From Phytophthora hibernalis (Eukaryota > Oomycota > Peronosporomycetes > Peronosporales > Peronosporaceae): a stretch of 64,000 bases of DNA. Shown here piece after piece: positions 43,195 through 54,500 of this stretch. Made by a program: the position numbers and the translations under genes. The notes below the pieces were generated by a model that was not told the origin of the DNA, made no database searches, and saw only the letters and a program-made list of their open reading frames with translations. The stretch's first letter is position 1. Each line of letters begins with the position of its first letter. The stretch spans positions 124,001 to 188,000 of the forward strand of contig JAAKBF010000117.1 of NCBI GenBank assembly GCA_012656075.1, written 5' to 3'.

Positions 43195-44741
43195 TTGCTA
43201 CAAGCATCCATTACTCCACACATTGGACTCGACGAGTCGCTGCAGCATATTGCACCACCATCCAAGGGCTCAGCGGTCCTGAGAATGGATCCGAAACTGC
43301 TATATGCCAACCTACCGATTGACTTTGTAGGGCTTGTATTATCCTTCGATGGGTCTGCTAAAACGGAGAAAAATGGAGGATATGACAGCTGTGCGTGGAT
43401 ATTGTGGCGCCTTCCAACATGGGACATTGAAATCGCTGCGAGCGCTTATCTACCGTCGACTACTGTCAATTTAGCCGAGTACACTGGCATGAACAATGGG
43501 GTGACATCGGCAATTGAACGGGGAATATCAAACTTGGTGGTAGTAGGCGACTCTCGGCTCGCGATCCAGCAATCCATGGGGGTGATGGCCTGTAAGAAGG
43601 AAACTCTGCAAGTGGAACTAGCTCGCCACAAATCCTTGACGAAACAACTGAGCTCCGTGCGGTATTTACATGCACTCCGGTGCTACAACTCGGCTGCTGA
43701 CGCAATGGCTACGGAGGCCCTAGAAACAAAAGCAGGGCGGGTGATTCTAAGTAGCGAACGTAAGTTGGAACTGAAAACGCGGAACGGGATACCAGAAGTC
43801 CTCTATATGACTACGGAAGTACCCGAAATCACAGCGAAAACACGTAGCCACAGCCGCCGAGTTCATTTTAGAGAAGAAAATGAAGAAAGCTCAGCTGAAC
43901 GAACTCTTGGAGAAAACAGGAGCACGGGAGACGTGAACGATGAGTTCGAGATAGAACGCCGATTACCGGCACCACAAATCGCGGGCAGAAGCCCAGTCGA
44001 ACTCGTTGAACGCCCACTGAGTGAGGACCAGGAATTGGTTGACCTCGGCGAACCACGAACTCCAGATGCACAGGACGTAGATCCAGTAGTGATCCAAATA
44101 GAGCGAAGACGACGCATATCACAAGCTCAGGACGAGGAACAATGGTGGTCGGATCTTAAAGCTTACCTGAAAGGAGATGTAACGACTCTCAGCTACCGAC
44201 GAGTTCATGACGCAGGCAAAATGGCTGACGAGTTTGTACTCAGCGATGATGGCCTACTTTATAAGCAAGATCGGAATAAACGACAGAAAGAACTCGGCGA
44301 ACCAGGACTATGTTTGAGGCTGGTAGTTCCGACAACCATGATCGATGAGATCATACAGAGCTGTCATGACTCAGTGGAGGGCGGCCATCAAGGCATTGTA
44401 CGAACCTTCCACCGAGTCAGAGCCAACTATCATTGGGTTGGATTGTATGCCGACGTGGTCAAACATGTGCAGTCATGCGAAGATTGCAACACGAGCAAGA
44501 GTAAAACCACACCTCAGGGGTTACTCGCCGGGTAATGTGATTTCTGATCGGCCATTTCATGTGGTGTCTATGTATTTTGTAATACCGCTTCCACGAACTC
44601 AACGAGGAAACACTGCACTATTATTGTTCCAAGATCACTTCACGGGATTCGTTATTGCTAAAACAATGAGTGCTACGGGAGCCTTGGAAGTGGCCAAAGG
44701 TTTTGAGGAATGTGTCTTCAGGAGATTTGGAGCACCCACTC
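43195..44741 (+). pseudogene. Gypsy A second (archaeal-type) RNase H and integrase
   Basis: A 446-codon open frame. The second RNase H shows all four expected acidic positions: LSFDGSAK (D), NLAEYTGMNNG (E), VVGDSRLA (D) and NSAADAMATEAL (D). A linker leads to the integrase zinc domain (SCHDSVEGGHQG, then HVQSCEDCNTSKS). After a frame change at 44535 part of the core remains (PRTQRGNTALLLFQDHFTGF) up to GAPTL, where LTR B begins. Ty3/Gypsy elements with an added archaeal-type RNase H have been reported from oomycetes (I recall the name Chronos) and plants. Confidence 0.78.
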
Positions 44742-45613
44742 TGTGGTGTTGGGTTTTGGGGACGCTCGGTCGCCAGTCGGCAAGGTTGCCTCTGCTGAAG
44801 GAAAGTAACCGGCGTGCCCTGATTGGCAGAGTACATTCCCCGCACCACAGTGACCACGATAGTTTAGTGACCGAGGCCTCGGTCGGGTATAATAAATTCC
44901 CGGCCGAGGGTACGAACCCTCGTTTGTACCCATTTCAGTTTCGTACCTTCGGTCTTATAGAGCTGGGTACAGGATCACATACTGGGATCTGTTCACACTG
45001 GATATTTGTATTTACGTATAGGACTAGCTATAGGATTGACTACAGAGGATCTCAGAATCATAGATCAACAGAAAAAATCGGCAGTCTTTCCCCCAAGTCA
45101 CCAAGGGTCAAGTCCGTCTTCGGTAAGTCTAGCTAGCTTATCTTATGGTCTGGATACGCTCGGCTTGTGGGATGCTGGTCAGCGAGCCTAAGGTACATTG
45201 AACCGAGGGTTTGTTGCTGGTCAGTCCAAGAGATTAGAGTGGCCGAGTGTTGGGAGCGACGAGAAGCGTCGTTCACCATATATTATAGTGAAACCGAGTG
45301 TTCCATACATATTTACTATATCTTACCTCGGCAAACCCGTATTAGGCTTGACAGCCGGTACCCTTCCTTCTGAGGGACTGCGGGTGTTCGCGCGAAAGCG
45401 CTATATTGCATACTAGCCCTCGCTCGTGGCTAGTGGTGCCGGTTATTAGGTTGGCCTAATACAACCTAGGTGTACAGAGGGTTCACGTCCAACCCGGCGT
45501 AAGGGGTCGTTCCTGGTCTTCAGGTTTGATCCAACGCTCGTTGATCTGACAAGGAAAAGCGAGTGTTGTTGGTGGGGCTCACAGTGAGAATTTCTACGTG
45601 ATCCTACACGACA
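44742..45613 (+). repeat. Gypsy B 5' LTR
   Basis: 872 bp, TGTGG start and ACGACA end, inserted in the integrase core of element A. Related copies are LTR C (57032-58971, interrupted) and LTR D (62348-63227, inverted). Confidence 0.82.
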
Positions 45614-45723
45614 ACTGGTGCCGCGACCCGGGATTGGGAGTGACTTTCTGTGTGTCTTGGTTGTATATAGGTTCTTACCCTAACGAGCATTCGAGAGAAG
45701 ACAAGAGAAGAAGAAGAGAGAAG

Positions 45724-47722
45724 ATGGCGAAAGGAGCGAAGTCAGAGGGGACACTCCGACTGCCAACAAGGTTCTGGGAAGATGCATGGAGGTGATGATG
45801 ACAAAGAGCAAGTGGATGCGGGCCTTTGCGTCAAAGTCAATTCGACAAGCCGTGTGGATGGAACTCGGGGCAGAATTAATTGTCCCGGTGGAATCGTGGA
45901 GCATCCAACAGGTGGCCGAGGACACGGTACAACTGTTCCGCGCTATGGGCTGTGAACCTCAAGCACTCCCCACCGAAGCCGACCTTCAAGGTTGGTCGAT
46001 CGAAGATGCCGCGCTCTTGCTGCGTAAGTGAAAACAGAAGCTTCGGACGGTTTTGGTGTGCCTGAGCCGGGCTCCAACCATCGGACGAGCCTCTCACGCA
46101 CGACCGAGGGACGGATCCATCGAGGGTCCCGCTACCGACAACTCCTGGGCGACAGCCAGAGCAGTCGGTCGGGACGGGTGTGTTCTCAGCGAAAGGGACC
46201 GCTTCGGCGTACTTTCAAGATTCGCACATGGTAACGCCTCGACCAGCGGACCGTACCGAGCGATTGGTACAAGGCTCCGAGGGTACGCGGACCGCTCCGA
46301 CGGCGGGCCAAAGTACAGGTCGGACGACGGACCGACGCTTCGATATGCACGACGACTCTTCGGACGATGATTCGTTCGACGTTGAAGACCAAGGGGTGAC
46401 GTGACTGGAGAATGGGCACGCCTATCCGTGAACTCAGCTCGATGGAAAACGAGAGTTCCACACCGAGGCTTGAAATCGCCACGCACCTCCCGTTGGGTAA
46501 CATCAAACCCTATATCGGCCTCCGAAACAAGAGCGAGAAGTCAATACAATGGCTCCGAGCCTTCATCTACGAGATGAAGGAGACGCACACGCCACCGAAT
46601 GAATGGTGTATGGCGTTCGAGCTGAGCCTCCAAGATGACGCCCTGCATTGGTACCGGCAACTCCCGCGGAAGACGAGACGAACGTGGAAACTGTTGAGCG
46701 ATGCGTTCATCAAGTACTACTGTTCCCGATTTAATCAATTGGCGAAAGCACGGTACTACTCAGCGAGGGGTGAAGAGAAGGAGCATGTTTGCGACTATCT
46801 GAACCGGCTCAATGGCTACGCCAGGAATGCCGGAGTACAATTCGAGCACGGCGGTCGCGAGGCCAAGGATCATGTTGAACACTTTCTCGATACGTGCGAA
46901 GACCGAGCCTTGGAAGAGCGTCTGTGTCACGTGCGAGTCAAGAATATTCACGACCCGGAAGACATGATAAACGGTATCCTCCGACGCCGTGAGCGAAAAA
47001 GGGGACGCGAGTCCTCGGTGCGACGCCCAAAGGCCAAGATGATAGTCGTCGCCGTGACGATGGACGCGCCGAGGATTCGCGGAATCCCTACCGGCGTGAC
47101 CGAGATGATGGTCGTCGTCGGGAAGATCGGTATCGGGATGACAACCGACGTCGAGATGATCGCCAATATCGACCGAGGATTACTCTAACTGAAGCACTGA
47201 CAGACATGGTCGCTGCGTTTAGGGTGGGCGGCTTGGTCGAGGGGAACCTGCAGAGGTATCGAGTGGAGGTTATGATGATGCCGGGTTACGACCCGGAGTA
47301 CTACCCTAGCAGGAGTGACCGAGGCTCGGATAGGTACTCAGACGACGAATATGCGTCGGATGAAGACCACGTTCATGTGGCTGCCGCGAATGATTCGGAG
47401 CGTCGCCACGCCGCCGAGGAACGTTTGCTCGGGCTGACAACCGCCGACCGAGGGTCGGGAATAACCAATACCCGCACGACCGAGACAACCGAGGCCCCGG
47501 CGGACGTGATGGTCGCCCACAATATGGCCCGTGTGCCGCCGGTGGTGGACTCACACATTCTGCACACTATTGTTTCAAGAGGTGCAAGATGTGCAAGCAA
47601 GTCCACGATGCGGGAAGATGCGAAGCATTCAACGAGCTGGCGACTCGTTTGAAGGCGAAGGTAGAGAAGAAAGACCTCTCGCCAGAACTTCAAGAATTGG
47701 TCTATGGGAGTCATTTAAACTA
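45724..47722 (+). pseudogene. Gypsy B Gag with internal deletion
   Basis: MAKGAKS is followed directly by GDTPTANKVLG-type sequence in another frame. Compared with element C (59104-59503), about 400 bp of the acidic leader are missing. Then come VWMELGAELIVPVESW, a structural domain (QWLRAFIYEMKETHTPPNEW, LLSDAFIKYYCSRFNQLAKA) and the Cys/His region near 47520-47640. The primer site is at 45616-45633. Frames change near 46030, 46410, 47000 and 47530. Confidence 0.7.
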
Positions 47723-49990
47723 GGCAGCCCTCCAACTGAAACTGGGTTGGTCCCAATCGGGCTGCCACAGTTAGCCGAACCTGCGCTGGACGCCGACTAT
47801 TTGTTTGCGTTCACGGGCTCGTGCAAACGGCCTGATGACTTGAATATGGAATATGTGAAAACGACGGAAAATGGAGAAGATAGAGGCGCAAGCCTCGGTG
47901 AGAGTGAAGTGAATGTAGAATGTGTGGAGAAAGCTGCTGGTACGGTTACCGAGGCTTCAATCGCAAGTATGGCTGTGACCGAGCGTGAGCCCCGAAGTCT
48001 CGGCCAGGCAATCAAGTTGTTGTCTGGTGAGAGGATGGGGTGGTGGTCGTCCCAGCGCTACGACATAAGGAAGCGATTGCGTGCCATGGTAAACGGGGCA
48101 GTGGACGACGCGCGAACGAGGATTATGCTCGACACTGGAGCAAATGTGAGCGTGATCTCGGCTACATATGCGAAGAGACTACGCGTGCGGGAAGTATCGG
48201 ACCACGGTCGCAGTCTGGAGGTCAGAGGAATCAATCCAGGGGTGATGGAGACGCGCCGCCGAGCACTCGTTAAGATCACCCTCTGGTGGGAGCGAGTTTA
48301 TGAATTCGAGTTGTGGATTATGGATCATAGCGCCGGAGTCGATGTAGTCCTCGGAACGGATTTCATGATACCAGCCGGAGTGCGGTTAGACCTGTTCCAT
48401 GGTACGGCCCAGCTACCGGATGAAGTTATGGTTCCCCTGGTGAAATCTCAGAACGAGGATGATGCTCCGGTATACGGTCTGCAAGTGGCCGGCGGCCCGA
48501 CCGAGGATTTGTCAGTCGCCGGACGAGAGTAGCACGAGTTCAAGTTACCTCGACGACGTCCACCTCTGAACACCCATGAGGTGAGGATTCGCCGGATTGG
48601 GAATCTCGTGCCGACAGTACCGAGGTTTCAACGAGGACAACCAGCGATTATCCGCCTGACTAATGTGTCACCGAGAGTTGCTCACTGTACAAACCACGAG
48701 TCGGTGGTATTATGGGTACCACGTGGCGATCTCCCGCAAGCGCGTGGCTACACCCGGCTACGATCAGCGAAGTACGACGAATGGCAAGTGCTGGTGTACG
48801 ATGAGTGTCGGGACGACACATTGCTGAAACGTGAAAGAAAATTGTACGAGCAGTGGTTAGCCAGTCAACCACCAGCAGTCGAACGGCGGGAATATCCGAC
48901 GCCTCGGAAGATTCTTTCCCGACCGATGGTGCACCACGATGGACAACGGACGGATCGTCTACAGAGCGGTGAAGAGTGCCACGCACAACCGAGTGGGTGC
49001 GACCACTCGGCAGTAACCGTTACTCTGGTAACCTCGGACATGATGGCTACGAACATTGAAACCGAGGAATGTGAATATTCAACCACGTCCGAATCCTCGG
49101 ACAGGGGTGACGGCGAGGTAATTACCGGCGAGGCACCGGAGTCCGTGTTCACCGAAGATTCGGAGGCACGTCTGGAGGCGGCGTTTGTCGCCCTTACGAC
49201 TGGCGTTTCCGCTGACATCACTGTCGATGTTGACGATGCCCTCGGTGGTGTGGCCGAGCATGTGGCAAACGAAATCGAGTTGACCGATTACGCACATGAG
49301 TTGGCATTCCTCCCAGACCTGACCGAAGCCTTGGAGACGGTTTTGGATTATACAGGATCCAACGTAGCAAACCCGAAGGCCACGTCCGAGCAACAACGAG
49401 CATTGATCAACGTGTTGCAGAAGCATGAACACATCATGATTTCGAGCGGAAACGCTCTGCCACCGCCAGCCTATGGCGTTGTATGCGATATCGATGTACA
49501 GGGGCACCCTCCGATCAAACAGGGGCTCGGCGTACAACGCTGAAACACCTGAAGAAGTTATACGAGTTACTGAAAGGCTTGTTGAAAGCTCGGTTGGTGG
49601 CGTTCTCGGACTGCCCGTGGGCATCCCCGATTGTGATCGTGCTGAAGAAGAATGGCGTTGATATCCGCCTGTGCATTGATTACAAGATGGTGAATGCCAT
49701 CACCGCTATCATGGAGTACGCCATGCTGCAGGTCGACGATTTGTTAACGGACCTAGAAGCCTACCTGTGGTTCTGCTCTTTGGATGCAGCTAGCGGATTT
49801 TGGGCGATAATGATGACGATGAGAGCTCGGAAAATCTCGGCCTTCGTGTGTGCACTCGGCCACTTTGAGTGGCTGCGTATGCCGTTTGGCCTGAAGAACG
49901 CACCGATGATATACCAACGAATGATAGACAATGCTCTATGGGGTTCGTTCAGCCTAAAGGCGGTGGGAACCAGTTCTCTGAGTTGATGCG
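47723..49990 (+). pseudogene. Gypsy B protease and partial reverse transcriptase
   Basis: Protease: RIMLDTGANVSVIS, with the catalytic DTGA intact, and VDVVLGTDFMIPAGVRLDL. A connecting region (RPAIIRLTNVSPRVAHCTNH-like, about 48640) follows, then RT motifs SPIVIVLKKNGVDIRLCIDY, LWFCSLDAASGFW and MPFGLKNAPMIYQRM. The frame is lost after DNALWG (49940), before the YVDD motif. Element sequence continues to about 50091, where it meets the truncated A 3' LTR. Confidence 0.75.
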
Positions 49991-50091
49991 GTCCGCTGAA
50001 GCAGCCGCTGAAGCTGAAGCTGTTAGAACAGGGGTGACCGACGGTTCTGCATGACTGTCCGAGGTTCCGACAACTTTTACGACCAAGTTCG

Positions 50092-51082
50092 AGGATGGAG
50101 ATGCACGATAGTGACTTGGCTATGCCCTCAAAAGCGCGGTCTTAGGACCAGAAGATCACGGTAAAGGAGTCCGAACCAAGTCTAAGGAGCAGAGATCAAC
50201 AGTACGAACTTAGGAACCGAAATTCCTGGTACCGACTCGGCGGATCTTCCGGATACAGTTGTCCGGATAATAGCCGAGCTCAACAGTCGGCACCAGGCTG
50301 GAGGGGCGGCACAGACGCCGGAGAGACGCGGAACTCGGCTGAAGGGTCGACGGAGATCCATAACGACCATCGCATACTAGAAGTTCGTATGGGAACGCGC
50401 CAACGGACAGAGGCCGAGCTCAAGGGAATCTACTGGATTTCAAAGCTAGCGACCTCGGCTGAGGAGTCGGACGAGGTTGAAACGACTCCATTTCATTTGA
50501 TATTTGTATAGGATAATAGGAAACCAAGAAAAGGACCTCAGAAGATAACAGAACCAACAGAGCAGAATTTTCTAAGCCAGACAAGTGTAGACCTTTCCGG
50601 TAAGTCCCTGCACGGGCTGGATTATGCCTGCCGTTGACACCGAGAGGCATAGCTTGTAGGGTGTTGACTTGTAGCGCCAAGAGAATAGGTCGGCTCGGGG
50701 TAGGGTGTGTCTCGCTACGCGCGAAGAAGAAATCTTGCCGAACTCGGCGAGTCGGTACGTCGGATAGCCCGGGTGCCGTAACACTTTCAGTCGAGAAGCT
50801 TTTGCCTCGGCGACCCGTAAAAGCGTTCGCGCGCTGTTGTCCACCCATTGGTGGAGGACACCGGATTAAGTACTGTGGTCAGCAGAACTCGGCTGATCCT
50901 GGAAGATTGGCTGGCTTGGTTGCCTGGCATTCAACGAGAGTGAGACACTACCTGACCCGGAAGGGCCGAATCGATTGGGGATAACTCAGCGAGGGCCAAC
51001 AACGCCGACCTAACTCGGCGATTGTTGTGATTGCAAGGTAGAATTCCACGTCTGACGAAATTGTGTGTTTTGCAACACCACA
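50092..51082 (+). repeat. Gypsy A 3' LTR, 5'-truncated
   Basis: Aligns with 36603-37593 at about 97 percent identity and ends CACCACA, followed by TAGA. The first 79 bases of the LTR are absent. The junction lies in GAGGATGGAGATG, where B and LTR A share a few bases. Confidence 0.85.
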
Positions 51083-51340
51083 TAGACATGATATGTAGAT
51101 GTGGGAAGACATATATAGTGACGACAGGTAGAGATGATAGAAAGTCAGTAGACACTGCGTTGAGAGAGACAATAGGTAAATAGAGAGGATATGGATAGAC
51201 GGTGGGTAGAGCGACCATACGTAGAGAGGGTAGATAGGGAGACACGACAAGTAGATTTGTACGATATGTAGAGGACATAGCGTACACGTAGACTTCGGAC
51301 GCTATGTAGTACCGATTTGTGTAGCTATATATGCATAAGC
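51083..51340. repeat. GATAG-type satellite, right part
   Basis: Continues the array interrupted at 36523, with units such as GACAGGTAGAGATGATAG and ATAGACGGTGGGTAGAG. It becomes indistinct near 51340. Confidence 0.65.
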
Positions 51341-51570
51341 TTCATAACACTTTGGTTGATTGGAGAATAGATAAAAATTCGCCCCTGGAGCGAAGCGAAG
51401 GGGCGGCCCACTAACTGGGACAAATCATTGCCCCACCGCCGTGTAGCGGCTGCAAACGACTAGTCAAGTCTAGTACAAGTAGTAGAGGAACCTATCTGTC
51501 TGTATGTCTGTCCGTTCATCCGTCGCCGCTGCTGAGTTAACAAGACTACAGACTGCTGCTGCCACGCACA

Positions 51571-52225
51571 ATGAAAACTGTTGACCCCTTCGACATCGTG
51601 CACGTGGATCTCATCGGACCTTACGAGGGTAACTTCTATGGGATCACCATGATTGACCAAGAAACTCGCTGTGTCGAAGTAGCGGGTCAACTGGACAAGG
51701 ACACGCTCACGACGGCCGAAAGTTTTGACCGCGAGTGGCTCTGTCGCTATCCACGACCACGTCCAGTGGTGCACGACAGCGGATAGGAATTCACGGGCGG
51801 TGAATTTCAAGAGCTGCTTCAAAGTTACGCCATCAAATCCAAGCCGATCACAACAAAGAATCCACAAGCCAGTGCGATCTGTGAACGAGTGCATTTGGAA
51901 ATCCTCAATGTGATTCGCTGCCACGAAGACTGGAAGAAGGTTATTCACGATGCGGCCTTCGCAGGCCGAGAAAGCTACCACATCGTCCTGAATTCGTCAC
52001 ATGGGCAACTAATTTTCGGGCAAGACCAAATTTCACGCAAATTGCACAAAGCCAACTGGAGCTACATGTCCAAACGCAGATTCGACGCTATCTTGCTGAC
52101 AACGACGGCGAAAATGACAAGCGACTCGAGAAGTTCTACCACCCAGGAGATCATGTGATGATACGAGTACAAAAGCAGTTCCGTACCAAAACGGAAGGCG
52201 GCATGGTCTAAAGAGGTCTCAAAGA
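51571..52225 (+). pseudogene. Gypsy integrase core (element E1), plus strand
   Basis: PFDIVHVDLIGPY (first Asp), GITMIDQETRCVEV, REWLCRYPRPRPVVHDSG (second Asp), an in-frame TAG (51784), then EFTGGEFQELLQSYAIKSKP and NPQASAICERVHLEIL (Glu), ending HPGDHVMIRVQKQFR. The three catalytic residues are present, but the stop and a frame change near 52060 disable it. No zinc domain or RT precedes it on this strand. A purine-rich tract leads into an LTR. Confidence 0.75.
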
Positions 52226-52231
52226 GACCGT

Positions 52232-52620
52232 TGTAACCGCAGCGAAGCGGAGGTCTGCAATGGTCGACGCGTGGCCCAGAGTAGTTGCCCTGACAGCTTG
52301 ATATGTTTTTCCTAGACACCGCGCCTGGCCGAAGGGGGCAGGACGCGAAGCGTCGTCCTCCGAGCGAACCGAGAGAGGGCGCCCCTCTGCAGCGTCGTCG
52401 CTAAGTCCTCAGGCGAGTACCAACGCGCGAGTGTCCTGCTGATCTTCAGCGACCATTCTTTAGTACATGTAGCGACTAGCCGAGTGCCGCCGCTCCACAG
52501 CGGTTTACTTTTATTAGTTAAGTCTGGGGGAGCGCACCCTTTCCGCTCGCAGGGGCTCGGTGCACTACCCACCAACATAAATTACTAAATGAAAGTTTTG
52601 GGCGGGCCCTACGGACCCGC
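52232..52620 (+). repeat. Probable 3' LTR of element E1
   Basis: Starts TGTAACCGCAGCGAAGCGG after the purine-rich AAAGAGGTCTCAAAGAGAC. It is rich in GCGAAGCG and GAGCG motifs. The right end is not defined; it meets the minus-strand Gypsy element near 52640. A related CTGGAGCGAAGCGAAGGGGC motif lies at 51386. Confidence 0.45.
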
Positions 52621-52639
52621 AAAGCACGAGGAAGGGCGC

Positions 52640-54500
52640 GGCATTCGCTTCCAGGTTGTCGCGCAAAGTGTCTGGGACGATTACCCGTTTCTAGTAAACT
52701 ACCCGTGTGCATCCCAAAGGGGCACAATCTGATAATCAGGATTATTAGTGCCAGCAAAGCATGCCGACTTGATCTTCTGGATCATCGTATCGGCTTCTTG
52801 GTGCTGGCGAATGACCGGCCCGTGCATGGCGCATTCTGGCTGCGTGCTTGCAGCGTAGATCTCCTCATTTAGAGGTAGGCTTTCACTCGTATCAAATTGC
52901 ATTCGTGAGAAGGCATCCACTCCGATATTTTTCTCGCCCTTAATGTAGCTCATCGACAGTCGATACTCCGAGAGCAACAACTTCCAGCGCTTGACTCGAA
53001 GGCTTGTCTCGGTCGGGTGAATTAAGTTTTGTGGCTTGTACGTACCACTACCGGAAAGTCGAGGAGCATCGTTCTACGATCGAGAGGAGCTCCAGCTCCA
53101 TTGTCGTGTAATTGATCTGATGCTTGTTCAGACGGCGGGAATAGCACGCCAAAATGTTGACTCCTTGCATGACTATTCCGCCGAGTTGGGTTCCGCTGGC
53201 ATCCGCGTATACGTGAAAAGGCTTCTCAAAGTCGCGTAAGGACAGCAAGACAGCTTCCACAAAGGCACGCTGGATGTCTCGGAAGGTTTCATATCACTTG
53301 GCAGCCATGTGAAGGGCACCTTGAAGTTTGTAAATCGATGCAGCGGCTGGCAAAGCGTTGTCATGTTCGGCACCATGTCGCGATAGTAGTTTATCATTCC
53401 CAAGAAGCGTTGGACCTCCTTGCGGTTGCGGGGCACATCAATCTGTTGGATGGCCTGGATATTTTCGCTTGTGGCCGGATTCGATCGGCTGAGAGTGTGT
53501 AGCGACCTCTTTCCGCAGGATGTGGCACTTCTTGCCGTTCAACGAGACACTGTATTTCTCCGGTCGCTTGAAAACGATCCGCAAGTGGTTGACGTGCTCT
53601 TGTTCGTTCTCGGAGAAACATAGGATGTCATCCAGGTACATCACGACAAGATCCAGGTCGCGAACAATCCGCTCCATGCAAGACTGGTATTCGACTGGAT
53701 CCGTCGAAATGCCCATGGACAGCCTCTTGCACTGGTATTTCCCACAAACAGAAGGCTGTTAGCGGGCGACTCCTCTTGGTGAGTCGTCGAGCGTCGTATC
53801 CTAGATTGTCTCAAAGGTTGATATACACTTTGCTTTGTCGAGGCGCATCAGAATTTCCCTGATTCGTGGCACGTAGTACGGGATCCGCCGCAGGTACTTG
53901 TTCAGCCATCGAAAGTCCACTAGCAGACGCAGACTGCCATCGGGCTTCACCAGGAAAAATGCAGGCGACGCCAACTCCGAGTCGTAGATTTGCTCCAGCA
54001 CGTCGGAGTTGATGAGTTGCTGGATCTTGGCCTTCGCTTTCTCCTCTTGGCTGCGTGCTGTGGGGTACGGCTTTGCGTGCACCGGCTTGTAATCCGGGGA
54101 TATAGGCATCTTGTAGTCATCAAACCGCAATGCCCGTCGTAGAGCTTCCGATGTGCGACGAGCAGCGTCAAATAATCTTTCGCCAGCCCACCATGAAGAT
54201 GATCAGGCAGGAACTGTTCTGGTCCCACCGCGCTGGCGGCTAATTCTTTTGAATCATCACGGAACTCATGATCCACTTGCTCGTCCGTGGCTCTTGTCGT
54301 GCCGTCGTGACCAGTGTTCAAGCTGAGGAAACAATCCTCCCATTGCACCACCTTGTCCTTGAAGTTCAGAATAAGACGGAGTTCGTTCATAATATCACGG
54401 CCGATTACCATGTCGTCGTTGCTGCCTTCTATCACCTCAAACCGATGAGTGATAACTGAGTCCGACTTAAGCATCGGAAAAAGAACTGCGCGACGGTCGT
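52640..54500 (-). pseudogene. Gypsy protease, reverse transcriptase and RNase H (element E2)
   Basis: On the minus strand: FEVIEGSNDDMVIGRDIMNE (end of protease), then SPAFFLVKPDGSLRLLVDFR, a gap, and VVMYLDDILCFSENEQEHVN (active-site YLDD). These are followed by RFLGMINYYRDMVPNMTTL, the RNase H FHVYADASGTQLGGIVMQG and YTTMELELLSIVE, KGEKNIGVDAFSRM, and the start of an integrase N-terminal domain that ends near 52690. Several frame changes occur (about 53800, 53470, 53280, 53050). The rest of its integrase is missing on this strand. Confidence 0.78.

Larger units (their letters stand above)
36524..51082 (+). mobile_element. Composite Ty3/Gypsy block (element A with part of element B inside)
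   Basis: Outer ends are TGTGGTG (36524) and CACCACA (51082). They are flanked by the 4-bp duplication TAGA (36520-36523 and 51083-51086), so the block behaves as one insertion. Order: A 5' LTR, A Gag, protease, RT, two RNases H and integrase up to 44741; B 5' LTR, Gag, protease and RT (44742 to about 50091); A 3' LTR lacking its first 79 bases. The 3' LTR and integrase end of B and the last part of A integrase are missing, so a deletion joined B RT to the A 3' LTR. Confidence 0.85.
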
